From assembly GCA_946699065.1 (NCBI GenBank), contig CAMPDV010000013.1, positions 1,488,001 through 1,552,000 on the forward strand: 64,000 bases of DNA, given 5' to 3'. The translations under genes were made by a program, and so were the position numbers. Shown one piece after another: positions 12,456 through 25,100 of the stretch. The stretch is from Loxodes magnus (Eukaryota; Ciliophora; Karyorelictea; Loxodida; Loxodidae). Every line of letters begins with the position of its first letter. Position 1 is the stretch's first letter. A model generated the notes under the pieces. The model saw only the letters and a program-made list of their open reading frames with translations, ran no database searches and was not told the origin of the DNA.

Positions 12456-15400
12456 GAGTGATTAGTCTATTTCTTAGTAGCTTTTTACCTATATAGACAT
12501 ATTATTTTTCTTTAAGTAGGAAATATACTTAGACCAATGTTTATTTTCTCTCATTAAGAAATTACAGTTTCCAACTATCCAAAGAGCAAACTTGGGTCTT
12601 GTAATTGCAACGTTTAATCTTCTCAAATCCTTAAGAAAGCCAATTTATTTTGTTCTAACGCATGAAAATATAATTATAGACTTTTCTCGACCTTGGAATC
12701 CATCCACTGTATTTACTTCGATATGCTATCTATATTCTGGATTAGTTTCCATTAAGTTTTACTTAAGGATTTGGGTTTATTTTTTATAAGGAGTGATAAT
12801 TCCAATTTGGTTCTTCAATAAGCTTTAGTCCTTACTTTATCCTAATAGCTTTTGATACAAGTTTATAATGAAATCTGCTTCTTATGGATTATAGATTTGA
12901 GTATTGTTTTCACACTTTTCATGTCCATACTAGATATCGAAAAATATTTAGTTAGAGATAATTTAATCCATTACTGAGGGTTTAGTTCTAGTCTGGATGG
13001 ATTAATGGTCTTTAAGCATATCTCTATAAAAGTAAAAGCTAGGTCATTTTCTTATGTTTCTTTCCATTCGATATTATATCTACAGCATTATAATATCTTA
13101 GCCTGCTTCCATAAGTCTTTAGAATAAACTTATATTGTATCTTTACTTCTCTAAGTTTCTATCGAAAACAGTTGCTGGTAGCTGTTAAGGATCTCCCACT
13201 AAAACCACATGACTTGCTTGGTATTGAAGTGGAATTAAACTCTAGAGCTCTACTGACTGGCAAGCCTCATCAATTATTACAAAATCAAAATTATGATTTA
13301 TCTTATTCAATATATCAGAACTTCCAGCACCTGTGCAAGTGCATAATACTATATCTGCTTAGTTTAGAATTTCAAATTCAAACTCTTTTTTCTTATCTTT
13401 TAAATGAGCTCAACTAGTTTTTTCGTTATAAAGATTACTAAAAAGTTGTTTTTTACTTTCATTAAGGATAAAGAGCTTTTGCTAGTCTTACTCTGTTTTA
13501 TTTTTATTTTTTTATAGTTTATCAATTTATTTGTTTAAGTTTTAGATTTCTTAGTTAGTCTTATCAATATCTATTTTCTGTATTTAAAACTTACAAATTC
13601 TTTTATAAATCTCTCTTTAATCTGCTGCTTTAGGTAATATTTTGCGTTTTCTGGCCGAACTTATCTTTCAATTTCTTTTTTAACGAAATTTTTTTGCTCT
13701 TCTTGAAAGGCTCCTACTCTAACTATTTTTACGTCACTTTTTTAATTTCCGTTTCTATCCAGAATTCCTTTAGTTACTATCCTGTAAAGAATTTCGTCTA
13801 CTGCACAGTTACTAGGAGCGCATACTAATACATGTGGCTTTGAAGTTGTAATTGGAGCACTTTGCAAAAAGACTGATATTAAGGCTAAAATAGTATGAGT
13901 TTTTCCAGTACCAGGAGGACCTTAAAGTAGAGTTATTCCTTCAAATTTATTAGTTATTTTTAGAATGGCAGAATACTGACTTGGATTCAAATTTTTACCT
14001 AGAATATCTAAGAAAGACTAAGGTACTTTTAAGGGATGCTATTCCGATTTTACAATACCTGGTTACAATACATGCTTATAAAGAGGTTAAAATTCTATTA
14101 AGGCTATTGATTTAAACTCTCTCAACGCAGTTACCAGTGACATTATAAAATAGATTTGATAAGTTTTTTATTCCTGCTCCTTTGTATTTTCCTTGATTTA
14201 TGAAACCTATTTTGGACCCTATAAAGTACAGATAAGTAAAGAATGACTGATCGGCTGATTTTAGCTTACTAAATTGTTTTATTTTAACTTTACTGTAAAG
14301 CCCAATTAGATGCAATCTTGATTTTATTACGCAATCTTAATTAATTCGTTAGTATCTTTCAGAGGCTAAAATTATCGGGATTAGCTTTCAAAAATTAGAA
14401 CTAAATCATCCTACTAAAAATTATGCTGAAATGGTAGAACAGCAGTTCCTTTACTTACACCTTTTTTGCTTTTTTCCTAATTAATTTCTAAATCTTATAC
14501 TTAAAAGTAACTGAAGTCTTCGCTTAAATTATTTTCTTTAAGTTTTTCTGAGTCTAAAGTTTATAACTATAGCCTACAAAAAGAAACCTTTGATTAAAGT
14601 TGTGATTATTAGATATTCTAAGTAAGTTCACATCTACATTCCTGAAACAATAAAGGTTCTATTAACAGTCTATATTAAACTATATCATCATACTATATTC
14701 TTAGTTTCTAATTGTGTACTTTCTAAACTTCTTCTTTATTTTGAAGCAGAAGTAATACATTCTATCTAAGTATAAAATTTAAAAATGAAGATACATTATA
14801 TCGGCTTTGGTATCTGAGTTGTTTAGCAAGCTCTTCGTTTTATCTTTTTATAGTTTCTTATTGAAGTTACAATTGATTTAGCTCTTAAATTTAAACTTCA
14901 TTATTTTAAAGGTATTGCTATATTTTAAGAGTTAGATTATCTTTTTCTGTTTTTACATTATTTTCAATCTTTCTTTTCTTTTCTGGAAGTAAATCTAAAG
15001 GTTATTTGGCATAATTTTTTTAATTAGCAGGTTTGGTTTTTACTTATTCTTATTAGCTTTTAAATGAATTACTTAGCATATTCTATTAATTCAATCTAGC
15101 TAATGATTTCTAAACATCTTTCTCATGGTTTGTTAACTACAGCTTTATATCTTCTTTTTTAGGATCTATATTATTCATTCAGCTTCTTAATTTCTTTAAA
15201 TCTTTAAATTCTTCAAATTCATCTTTATTATAAAAATCTTTTGTCTGCTTCTGCTCTGTTTATTTCTTCTCTTTACTCTAACGCTTTTTAGAAGTTTTTT
15301 TTTTCTTCGAACGACTTTTAGATTTCTTTCTTGAAAGTTTTCTCTTTTTTGATTTTTTAGCTTTTACTTTGATCTAAATTTTCTTAGCCTTCACAGAACT

Positions 15401-15751
15401 TTTATCAGTTTAATCTAAAGTTTTTTCAGTATTTTCAATTTTTTCAATTTTTTCAGTCTTTTCAGTTTTTTCCTTTTTGATCTAATCATTTTTCTATAAA
15501 AAGCTAGTAATTTTTAGTTGCTATCCTTCACTTTATTTCTATTACTATTCTTACTCCTTTTAGTACCTAAATTTTTAAAACTTAGACAATTAAGTTGAGT
15601 GCTTTTTCTCAGTACTATTACTTTTTTACTTGAATTAACTTAAAAAATCAGTAATGTTCTCTCTTTTTTTCTATTCATTAACTTATTCTTTTTTAAAAGC
15701 ATATTTTTGTAGTTGATGTGACTCTTCTTTTTATTAGTTGTCCGAGCTCAT
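12078..15751 (-). CDS. Sen1/UPF1-like superfamily 1 RNA/DNA helicase
   Basis: The gene reads from ATG at 15751 (MSSDNQQKEESH) to TGA at 12078-12080, with one 17-nt intron at 13578-13594: 1218 aa. The N-terminal ~550 residues are Lys/Gln/Ser-rich and probably disordered, including KSKSRSKKKK. The helicase core follows in order: motif I LLQGPPGTGKT (~residue 610), HVLVCAPSNCAVDEIL, the inserted coiled-coil stalk typical of UPF1/Sen1 (which holds the intron), motif II VIIDEACQS, motif III VGDPQQLPATV, QYRMERNIRKWPS, motif V VNTVDGFQGREKS, motif VI LNVAITRPKFALW. This class unwinds RNA or RNA-DNA hybrids using ATP; Sen1 acts in transcription termination in the nucleus. It differs from UPF1 in lacking an obvious CH zinc domain. 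The last ~126 residues lie in the palindrome arm. Confidence 0.93.
13578..13594 (-). other. 17-nt spliceosomal intron in the helicase gene
   Basis: The minus-strand sequence is GTAAGTTTTAAATACAG. Upstream the helicase reads in one frame (...RFIKEF) and downstream in another (KIDIDKTNQEIQNLNKQ...). Removing these 17 nt joins the two frames, matches GT..AG ends and places the junction in the coiled-coil stalk. No other change is needed for the two ends of the gene to be in register. Confidence 0.85.
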
Positions 15752-16633
15752 TTTAATTAAGCAGATTATATACTTAAATAGTTTAAATTAATAAATTAAT
15801 AATGTTTGTTTAGTTAGTTTGAATTATGTGTTTAAAACTTATGGCTATTATTATCAAATAATTAAAGTCACTATTATCTTATTTAAAGATAAAACTTTTG
15901 AAATAAACAGACAATATAATATTAAGCTAGCAATCTGGTTATTATAATTAATGGATTTATATATCTAGTATCATCAGATATGTTGTGTATACTCCTTTTA
16001 TTGCTACTATGATTAATTATCCCTTATTTAAGATAGATAGCTAAGAGTAATAAAGTAGTTTAAATATCCTTTAGTTATTATAAATAATTTAATGAAGAGC
16101 TAGAAAATTAAATATTATGTTTCTGATTTAAGTTTTTACAATAAGTCTTTAGCTTTATAATAGCATATAAACAAATATCTTAAACTAATAAGCTAGAATA
16201 CTCTTATATAATAAGCAGCATTGTATAAACAATAACTATATAGAATAAAATAAGCAGTAGCAAATATAATAGCTATATGATATAAGTTTAATACTAATAA
16301 CACTTATATTATATCTACAATAGTAACCTATTATTAAAGCTTAAGTAGATAATATCATTATTTAATATAAAATACATGTATTAGGTATAATTAACTACTA
16401 CAGATAACAAAATTATATTTCTTTTATTGATAACTTGAAACTATATAACTAACTATTAAGGAAATATAGAGCTTATAAGATAGCTATTAATGATACCAAA
16501 TTAAATATTATTGTTGCAGAAAATAGTTTAAAATTTAGGAGAGAAAGGAAATTTGATATAGTAATTAGTTTATAACTAAACAATAATTGAAATAAATAAG
16601 ATTCATCAATCGTAATGAGTACAAACTAGGATG
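15752..16633. other. Intergenic, AT-rich
   Basis: Region upstream of the minus-strand helicase and of the zinc-knuckle element. It presumably holds the helicase promoter; no motif could be defined. Confidence 0.4.
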
Positions 16634-17536
16634 TAATTAGATAGAACTAGTGATAAAATAATTTAAAAAAATGGAAAATTGCGCGGTAAAAACGGAATAG
16701 TCGATTCGCCTTTCTAGAAACTAAAACAGAAAAGCCAAAAGAAAGGCGGGCAAAGAAAAATAAAAGTAGATGACTACATCAGAATCTAGTTCTTCTTCCA
16801 AAGGTAAAGTGATGGTTAGAATGTAATAAGTAGAAGAATAAAAAAATGACCCATATTAAAAACTCTAAAATTAAGTCAAACAAATGAAAAAATTAATTTC
16901 CCGATACGAAGAAACCATATATAACTAAAGCATATAAATAAGAGAACTTATGAGTAATATTGATTTTCAGGATAATGAGTTAACAATCTTAAGAAAATAA
17001 CTAATATAAAATCAATTAATAACAGAAGAATAATTATGAAGATAATCTTAATCAAACTTACCCAATAATCAAATAATGGAATTAGAAAAAACTCTAGCTT
17101 AAATAAAAAAAGAAGAAATCTCATAAATCGAAATTTAAGATCAGAATATAATAAAAAGATTAGAAAAGATAGAAAACAAGATATTTATAAAAAATTAATC
17201 AAGATAAGAGCTTAAACAATGTTGATATTGTAAATAAAGATTTCATTTATTAAGGAAATGCATAATCTGAAAAAAACTGAACGAAAAAGAACAAAATAGA
17301 ACATGAATTTAAATTAACAAACTTTGAATTACATCAAATTGAATTTATAAGAGAAAAATATTTGCTGGATAGACTGAGAATCAACAGTGGCTTCCTACCA
17401 CTTAATCAAGAAGGTCGTGGTATCCATCCTCGTTAAGAAAATGGCAGCAAGTACCTGGTTGAAATCCTAGAGAATGGTAAACTCTTTTTTACATTTAGTT
17501 TATAATTAATTAATTAATTAGATAGAACTAGTGATA
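16634..17536 (+). mobile_element. Zinc-knuckle (gag-like) element A flanked by a 22-bp direct repeat
   Basis: The 22-bp sequence containing ATTAGATAGAACTAGTGATA occurs exactly at 16634-16655 and again at 17515-17536. An element of about 860 bp with one ORF lies between. A repeat of this length flanking a unit without terminal inverted or long terminal repeats fits a target-site duplication made by target-primed reverse transcription, as for LINEs and SINEs. The element has no reverse transcriptase of its own. Confidence 0.75.
16671..17462 (+). CDS. Coiled-coil zinc-knuckle (CCHC) protein of element A
   Basis: The frame starts MENCAVKTEQ, with a basic region and SESSSSSKGK. A long coiled coil (about residues 75-195) follows, then a CCHC knuckle CWYCKQRFHLLRKC (C-x2-C-x4-H-x4-C), in which the Trp and one Gln are TGA and TAA codons. 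The tail after the knuckle (NKLWIT..W.Y) is shared with the copy at 61.8 kb. TGA at 17460-17462 is the stop chosen here; the next in-frame TGA lies inside the flanking direct repeat at 17532, so the genomic target may supply a stop. By analogy with LINE ORF1 and retroviral nucleocapsid proteins it probably binds the element RNA; that is inference. Confidence 0.65.
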
Positions 17537-17635
17537 TTATTAAAATTATTTTAAATAAATTATCAATATTTAATCAAAACTTTAACAGTAAATTAACTGT
17601 AGATTAACCAGATTTATTGAATTTATTTTTCTAAA

Positions 17636-19978
17636 ATGAAAGCTAGTAAACTTGATGGTACTAAAGAAAAAAACCCTAATAATACATCAGGAGGAGAAGA
17701 GTAGTTGGAAAATTAAAATATATTAAAAAGAAAAAACAAAAGTTTACCTCACCAGGTTTAAAAGTAGAGTCTTATTCCTAAAGCTTTTTTAAGAATAAAG
17801 AAAAAAGAACATTCATTCTCTTAAACAGATAAGCAGATTAAAGACCTTTATGAAAATTATGAATTTTAGAGACATCTTATTAAGATTAAAGTATAGAAAG
17901 AAAATAGCAGAACTAAATAAAAGCAAAAAGAGAAAGAAAAAGGTAAAGATAAAGATAAAAATATGGAAAACGAGAAGAGTTCATAAAATATTAATTAACG
18001 TCAACTTTATTTTGAAATAACTACTTGAAATTGTTAAAATAAATCTTCAATCCTCGCATTATATCAATAAAAATGTAAGTGTATTCAATGCATCAAGGCG
18101 TTATCATTTCTTAACTCTAGTAATCATTAAATTTAAGAAAAAAGTTTGAAAAATTAACAAAATTATTAGAAGAATAAAGATAGATAAAAGAATTTATAGC
18201 AAAGTAGATATAATATAAATTACTTATAGGAACTTGCCACTGTAAGGCTTCTTCCAGAATTACCTAAAATAAAAATAGGTAAATCTTAGAATAAAAACGA
18301 ATATATATTTGAACGAGAAAATATAGTGAAATGTGAGAAAAAAATGAATAAAAAATAAAAAAAAAGCCCTTATTTCCTAAACAGTCTCAACAAAGAAACA
18401 TTTATAAGTAAATTCTGAATTCAAAAATATAATAAGGAGAAGATTAGATTTGATTTGAAAACTGCTCACTAAAGTATTTAAGAAAATGTGTTACTCACTA
18501 AAGAATAAAGTAATCGCTTAGATCCCAATATTGCTTTTAATTAAAGCCTAGATGAAGCTTAAAGCTTCGAGCATTTGACTTAAAATTGAGAGGAAGGACT
18601 ATCTGGCTTATAAGATTTTGATATAAGTGAAAATATTAAAGACTCTAAAATGAAAAAGAAAAGTATTAAGTTGGATGAAACATAAATAGACTTAGTTCAG
18701 AACAAAAGCATGCAAGAAGTAAATAAAGATAGTCTTTTAAAACGAAAAGACAAAATTTCTTAAAATTTTAAGAATTAAATAAATGCCAAGAATAAAGAAT
18801 TCAACAAAATAAAATAAATATCCTAAAATAATAATTACTAGAGAAGTAGCAAAATCAAGTTCTAACAATAAAACTAAAAATTTAATAACTTACAAACCAG
18901 AAAACCAGAAAAAATAAACACTAAAATCTAAAATAATTAAAAAGTTAGTTCTTAAATGGATATCAAATAAAAAAAGAAAGATCTGAATATTTCTAGTGAA
19001 AATTAAGAAATATAAATGTAAATTAATAATTAAAAATCAGTATAATTCGAAAAAGTATAAGAAATATAATCGCCGTAGAACTTAAAAAAGGAAACATCTG
19101 CTAAATTACTAAAAAAAAGCATTTCTTTAAGTAAAACATTCACAAAATTACATTAGATGATGAATAATCAGTAAAGAAAGATTTAAAATGGCATAATCAT
19201 GATTTAGGAATTTATTAAAGCAAAATACGTTGAATTTAATAAATCTATACTCGAATTTTATTAATCCAACTTAATCAAATTATAAGAAAAAAGAGAGAAA
19301 GAAAAACCATTATCAAAGGATCTTATTTAGAATAATTCTGAAACTAATACCAAAATCTCTTTTGATCCACAAGATATCTCTAAAGATCAATCTTAAAATT
19401 TAAAAACTTAAGAAAATGAGGAAAAAATTAAAGATTTATAAAAGTAAGAAATTTCTTCCTAGATAAAAGAATTAATTTTGACTATATAATAAAAATCAAA
19501 AGATCTAAAGATAGATAAAATTCATTTTTTAGACAATATTTTAGATTAAGAAAAATAGATTTCTTAAGTAGATTTATAAAATAAATTAAAACTAAAACTG
19601 AAAATTGAAATAAGCGAACAATAAATAAGTGAATTAATGAAATACTTAAATCCAGAAAATCCAGACATTTGTAGTATTGAGATGATAGATTATTTAATTA
19701 ATTAGCATTAAAATAATAAAGAAAACATTTAAACCAACAAATAGTCTAAAGACATTCTTAGTGATCAAAACTAAAACCAGAAAAATTAAATTGTTCCTTT
19801 AATAAAGTAACACCCAGAAAAGAATGAATTCAAAGATTAAAATTAAGAAATTAACTCAGAAGGATTATAAAATTCTAAAGAACAAATTAAAGAGAAAAGC
19901 ATTCATAATAGCTAAGAGAAGTTTACTAGTAAATAATAGAATGATAATGTTGATAATATTTCTCAAACTAAAAGCTGA
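17636..19978 (+). CDS. Large charged coiled-coil protein with possible degenerate EF-hand pair
   Basis: The frame runs from ATG 17636 (MKASKLDGTKEKN) to TGA 19976-19978: 780 aa, rich in Lys, Gln, Asn and Glu, with Trp from TGA at three places. Most is low-complexity and probably disordered or coiled coil. Near residues 620-690 a more ordered segment (KDLKIDKIHFLDNILDQ, then ISELMKYLNPENPDICSIE, IDYLI) has the spacing of two EF-hand-like helix-loop-helix units but lacks full Ca2+ ligands. The gene is followed by the ADIP-like gene on the same strand 284 nt downstream. Function is unknown; the neighbour suggests a cytoskeletal role only weakly. The stop is inferred because TGA could be sense. 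Confidence 0.6.
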
Positions 19979-20262
19979 AAAGCAATGACAGAATAGAATT
20001 ATCTAGAAGTGTTAATTAATTCTATTTAAATATTCTAGCTTATGCTTATTTATAATTCATCAATAAACTCTATTTTCTATAGATAAGGTTAAAATTATTT
20101 ATAACATAAATTTTACCTAAAGTTAACTCTAATTTCTAAAAAAAAGAGTTGAGCTCTTAAATTTCTGAATAGTGATGATTTGAAAAATAATTTGTAGCAA
20201 GCACTGATTTAATTAATGTAATATATACCTCTTCCCAAGCTAAATAAGCTTTAATTAAAAAA

Positions 20263-21534
20263 ATGTCATTAAATGGAGAAATTGATCCAGAGTATGAAAA
20301 ATGAAGAAAGAGTTTTAATTCCTATTAAGAAGCTTTGGAGTTTTTAAATAAAGATTTAGTATTGCTAAATCTATAGAAAATAACACTACCTTCTGTAGAA
20401 TGTGAACAGCAAGATACTATTTGCAATTTAATTAGGGAATTCTTCGAACTTATTCACAGAGGCTACGAATACAAAGAGAATATCAGAGATAAAATCTAGA
20501 GAAACGAATATTAAATAAAGGTATTGAATAGTTCTAAAGCATAACTACAAAATGAAAAATTAAATCTTAATTAAACAATTCAGGAGCTAAAAAATAAGAG
20601 TAAACAGTTAGAGTAGCAATATAATTAAGAAAGAAAGCAGATTAAATAAGAAATTACTTAATTAAGAAAAGATATCTTAAGTTCATAGTAGAAGGAAAAA
20701 TAAAGATCTGAAGAGTTCAAAAGATAAGAAGTTTAGTGTAAAAAAATAAGCGATAGAATAAAATAATTATAAGGAACAAAAATTACAAGCAAGAGTAATT
20801 CGCTTGGAAATGTAAATGCATAATATGCGCTTGATTTAAATGAAGATATCTAATTCTAAAATGTAAGTTACTTTATACAGTACTCTATTGACTTTGCCTA
20901 TCTATTTTAAAATGCTGCAGTTAAACAAATAGACGCTTTGAAAGTATCTAGCTAATTGCTATAGGATCATTTAGGCCAATTACATGAATAAAGCTTATCA
21001 TAATTAGTTTAGGAATAAATAGAAATTTATAATAAAATCAACTAGGAAAGTGGAGAAAACCCTTTTAATATTAGACTATAGCAGATCTCATTAATTGATA
21101 TCCAGAACACAAAACCTTTTTGACCATTGTATGAAAATGAACTAAATAAATTCAGGTAAATCTGCCAAGTTACTTAAATAAAGCTGGAAATAGAAAATCA
21201 GTATGAGGGTGAAATATATTTGAAAGAAAGATAAAATATTCTTGGATAAATTAGTTTCTACAAAAAGAAATATAATTTTTTATAGAATCAAAAAAATCCA
21301 CCAAGTGAAAGAAAATCTGAAATGCCAAGAAAAATTTTTAAATCAATTTCCACAAAATTAGATTTTGATGAGAAATAAATGGAAGTTAATGGACTAAAAA
21401 GTTAAAACTTAGAATAAGAAAATTCAGTTTATTTGCATGACGTTTCGTAGAATTTTGAAAGTCTTATTTTAGAATAATAGTAGAAGTCTAAATTATTACT
21501 TTCTTAGTTAGGGAATACAAGTAAAAACATTTGA
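20263..21534 (+). CDS. ADIP/Msd1-like (SSX2IP family) coiled-coil protein
   Basis: The frame runs from ATG 20263 (MSLNGEIDPEYEKW) to TGA 21532-21534: 423 aa, no intron seen. The N-terminal domain has the afadin- and alpha-actinin-binding/Msd1 pattern: ALEFLNKDLVLL (family YIN-QEL), IREFFELIHRGYEYKENI, then a long coiled coil with QNEKLNLNQTIQELKNKSKQ and a kinked ..RSEEFKRQEVQCKKI segment, equivalent to the family's RKxxEYxKLKERL end. The C-terminal half is less conserved and ends SQLGNTSKNI. SSX2IP and Msd1 anchor microtubules at centrosomes, spindle poles or basal bodies, so a basal-body role is likely in a ciliate. The assignment rests on pattern recognition. Confidence 0.65.
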
Positions 21535-22650
21535 AAGTATATTTTGATATAAACATTTTCAATAAATTTAAATATATAAACAAATATTTATTTAATAAAT
21601 CTCAAAAACATACTATTAATTTTTAGAATAAACATAAACATAAGCTAACCCTTAAAAGCGATAAAAATACTTACTAAAATTAATTTTAACTATACTAATA
21701 TAAATTATTTTAAAATAGACTTAATATAAATAAGATATTTCAAGAATAAACGCAAATAAATATGCATCATAAAAATAATATAAAAAGGTCAATAAAGCCA
21801 TTGTTAAAATAGATATATAAAATTACTTGATAAATCAAAATCAACTTTAAAATAGAAAAAACACTTTAATTAAAAAAAATTAAACACCTAAGTTAACTGT
21901 GTTTGAGAATATCGAACAGAATAATAAATTATAAAAATTAGATTTTTAGCAAATGGATATATTTTAGAAATGTATCTTTAAGCCTTTAATAATTAGTAAT
22001 AATTATTTTATTAAATTTAATTTATTTTGCTAATTCTAAAAGATAATATTGAAAGAAAATACCTATAAACATTTCAGATCTTAATATTAAATAAAAAGTT
22101 TAAACTAAATTAAAAAGGATTTAACTAATATTATTTTCTTTATTTTCTTAATTATATCCTTTAAAAGGTAGAATTAAGAATAAAGTATGAAAGCTAAAAT
22201 TCGCAGATGAAAATTTGATTAAAAGTGAAATAAACTTTTATATCCTTCTTGTAAAGAAATAAAAGCAAATAGTTTATGGTAGTTTGCTTTTAAGGTAATT
22301 TCTTTAATAAAAATATTTTATTTATTTAAAGATAATCTTAAAAATAAACCATATATATAATAAAGATTCAATAGCTTCTATAAAACAAAATTCCTAACTA
22401 ATTGTTAAGAAGCAAAATTTAATTAAGGTTGCTTTTACATTTGTTTTTGAAATTTCAAATATTTGTAAATAAAAGAAAGTATTTTACATTAAATAAGTCT
22501 ATAATAGCCATTTTAAATAAATCTAGATATAGTTTAATTATAAAATTTACTTTTTATTGACTTGACTTAAATGATTCAAGCATTATTTTAATTTTGCAAC
22601 TTTTACTATATTCTCATTTAGTATTATTGAAGGATATAAAATTTGTTTAA
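21535..22650. other. AT-rich intergenic DNA, nothing recognised
   Basis: Very low GC with short homopolymer runs. No motif, RNA gene or repeat stands out on either strand. Confidence 0.4.
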
Positions 22651-25100
22651 AGGTATTTTAATAAAATAAAAAAATAAAGAGATAGGTAGCTGCTTATAAT
22701 TCAAATAAGACAATTCTTCTTTTAGCTTGCAAATAATTTCCAAAATTTTGTTCATAATTTATTCATTTAAAGTAAGTTTAATAAATAGAAAACAAATATT
22801 AAAATGTTGATTAACTCTGTCAAACTAATCTTCAATGTAATGCTTTCTATTTATTTCATGTACGAAATTAGTTAAAATGATATTTTTTTAATAGTTTCTT
22901 GCTTTATCTCTATCTCTAATTAATCTTCTATCCTAAATTTCTTTCGAGTTTAGAGTATAATATCACAGCTCAATTTTTTGTTTTATGGATTATAAATGTT
23001 CCCAAAAATTTGTCATTAAAAATATTCTCTAGATAACCTTAACTGGGAATTCTTCTAAAGGAGAAAGATTCAAGTTAATTTGAACTTATTCGCAAAAAAT
23101 TATAGGTAGAAATAAGATATTTTTAGAAGCTCTACATCTATAATATATCTACTTTTTTAATTTAATTTATTCTAACTTACCTATACTATGAGAACAGTAT
23201 CATTTCTTTGAGAAATTGTTCTCTTTAAATCAATTTATATAGTTTCCTTTTTCATTTTAAAATAGTTAATATATACGATTGAGTGATTTAGAAGTTATTT
23301 ATAGCATAATATTAAATTTTTAGTCCTACATGAATGTATTATAATTCTTTTTATTAAAAGATGTTAAAGTTAATCTCTTTCATAGTGAAATTTACAAACT
23401 TGAAGATATATTTTTGATTGATTTCTAATAATATCTTTAAGATTGGAATCGCTTTCTAAAAAAGTTGAAATAGCAATTTTATATTCTAACAAGTTATTTA
23501 TACCACTAGAATCAATTATCCAAAGATATTTTGTATTAGTTTCTTAATCTTGAATTCCTTGCTATCATTTGTTTTAAATTCGTAGATTATAGCATATTAA
23601 TGCTCTTTATCTTCGCTTAAAAGTAAAACCATGAATCTAGAATTTTAATCTCTAATCCTTAAATATCTAACATATTAGTATCTTTCTAAGATCTTTATAA
23701 AGATATTTTAATTTATCTAGATGTAAATTAATTGCTAGCTATTAAAGTAAATTTGATAAAGCTTCAATAATGCAAAATGTTTGTATCATCTTATTTAAAC
23801 TTAATGCAATTATTTTTAATGTTTATAACTAAATATTAGTAGAGAGCTAACCAATATCTAATATTATTGCTCTATCAATAATTTTATCTAATATATCAAA
23901 TTTAATTCCTAGAATTAAGCTCTTCTTATAAAAAGTCTAAACTAACCTACATTAGTATATTCTTATTAATCTAAAGGAATACTAAACTTCAATAGTTAGT
24001 AGTTTATAAATTGAGGGCTAAAGATTTAATTACTATTTAAGTAAGTGAGATTTTATCATTTCAAATATAATAATTGCAAGTAAATTTCTATTTTGGTTAT
24101 CTGACTTAACTAAGACATGTTTTCATAATGTAAATTTCTATTTTTCTATTTTGAAACAATTACGTCTAAACAGAGTCATCATTCTCTGGATATAACTTAA
24201 TTGTAAAACTTTAAAAACTCTTTTATTCCCTTAAATCTAGCGTTTGGGTATTAATTTGAATAAAAAGTATATTTCAAACGATAAATTTTCGATCAAAGAA
24301 AGACTATTTTGGGAGTCTCTTATATAATTATTTAAACCATAGCAGATAGCTTATTATAGACTTAACTATTCTTTCCAGTTATAAGTTTTGAAATATTTAT
24401 TTAAAGATATAAAATATACTAAAATAGGTTATTACAATGAAGGACTATTATAGCTTTTCTAAACATAACTTTAATATTTTTATTTCTAAATCTATCTTTC
24501 TTTTTTAAACTTATGTCTTTTATTAAATTCTTCATTCAGCTTAATCAAACTCGGATTTTTATTTGATGAAAACTACTTTTAAAATTTGAGTTCTAATCTT
24601 CACCAATTCTTTCTAATTCTTCTATAGTCTTTAGAATGTGAATAATTCTCTTCTATAATTAAAGCTGAAGCCTAAGGGATTCTATTTTCAACTTGTCCTG
24701 CATATAAATAATTTTTTCCAAAAATATAACTATTAATAGAGATTTGAGGTTTATAAGCTTGATATCTTTATTTTTAGCATGATGAAATAAAATAAATTTT
24801 ATAATGAATGCGATATCCCTCATTTAATAGCAAGCAAACATAATACTATGTTTTTATTACTTTTAGAGTAAAATAATCTTAACAATGTTCCCTTCTAAGC
24901 TTATTTTTTATTTTTATAATTAACTATAAATCTAAAAGCTAATAAAAATGCTATTTTTGTATTACTGGATAATTCAGTTTGCTTAACCTTGTCATTTTAT
25001 AATATTCTAAGAAAGTATAAAGCAAGTTATTATAAATCTTATATATTTATTTTAGTCAAGTGTCTAGATATCAATCTTCAAAACAAAGAGCCTTAACTAA
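22650..25100 (-). other. Possible decayed minus-strand gene
   Basis: Two minus-strand frames are long and fairly coherent. One, around 23450-23700, contains RYLRIRDQNSRFMVLL followed by EDKEHQYAIIYEFKTND, resembling the D..(E)xK core of PD-(D/E)XK nucleases, which in eukaryotic repeats often follow an AAA-ATPase-like domain. The other frame runs from about 24780 to 23100 without clear motifs. Both cannot be right. A related block lies upstream of the membrane-protein copies at 34.7-36.9 and 49.3-51.5 kb. No P-loop was found. Confidence 0.22.
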
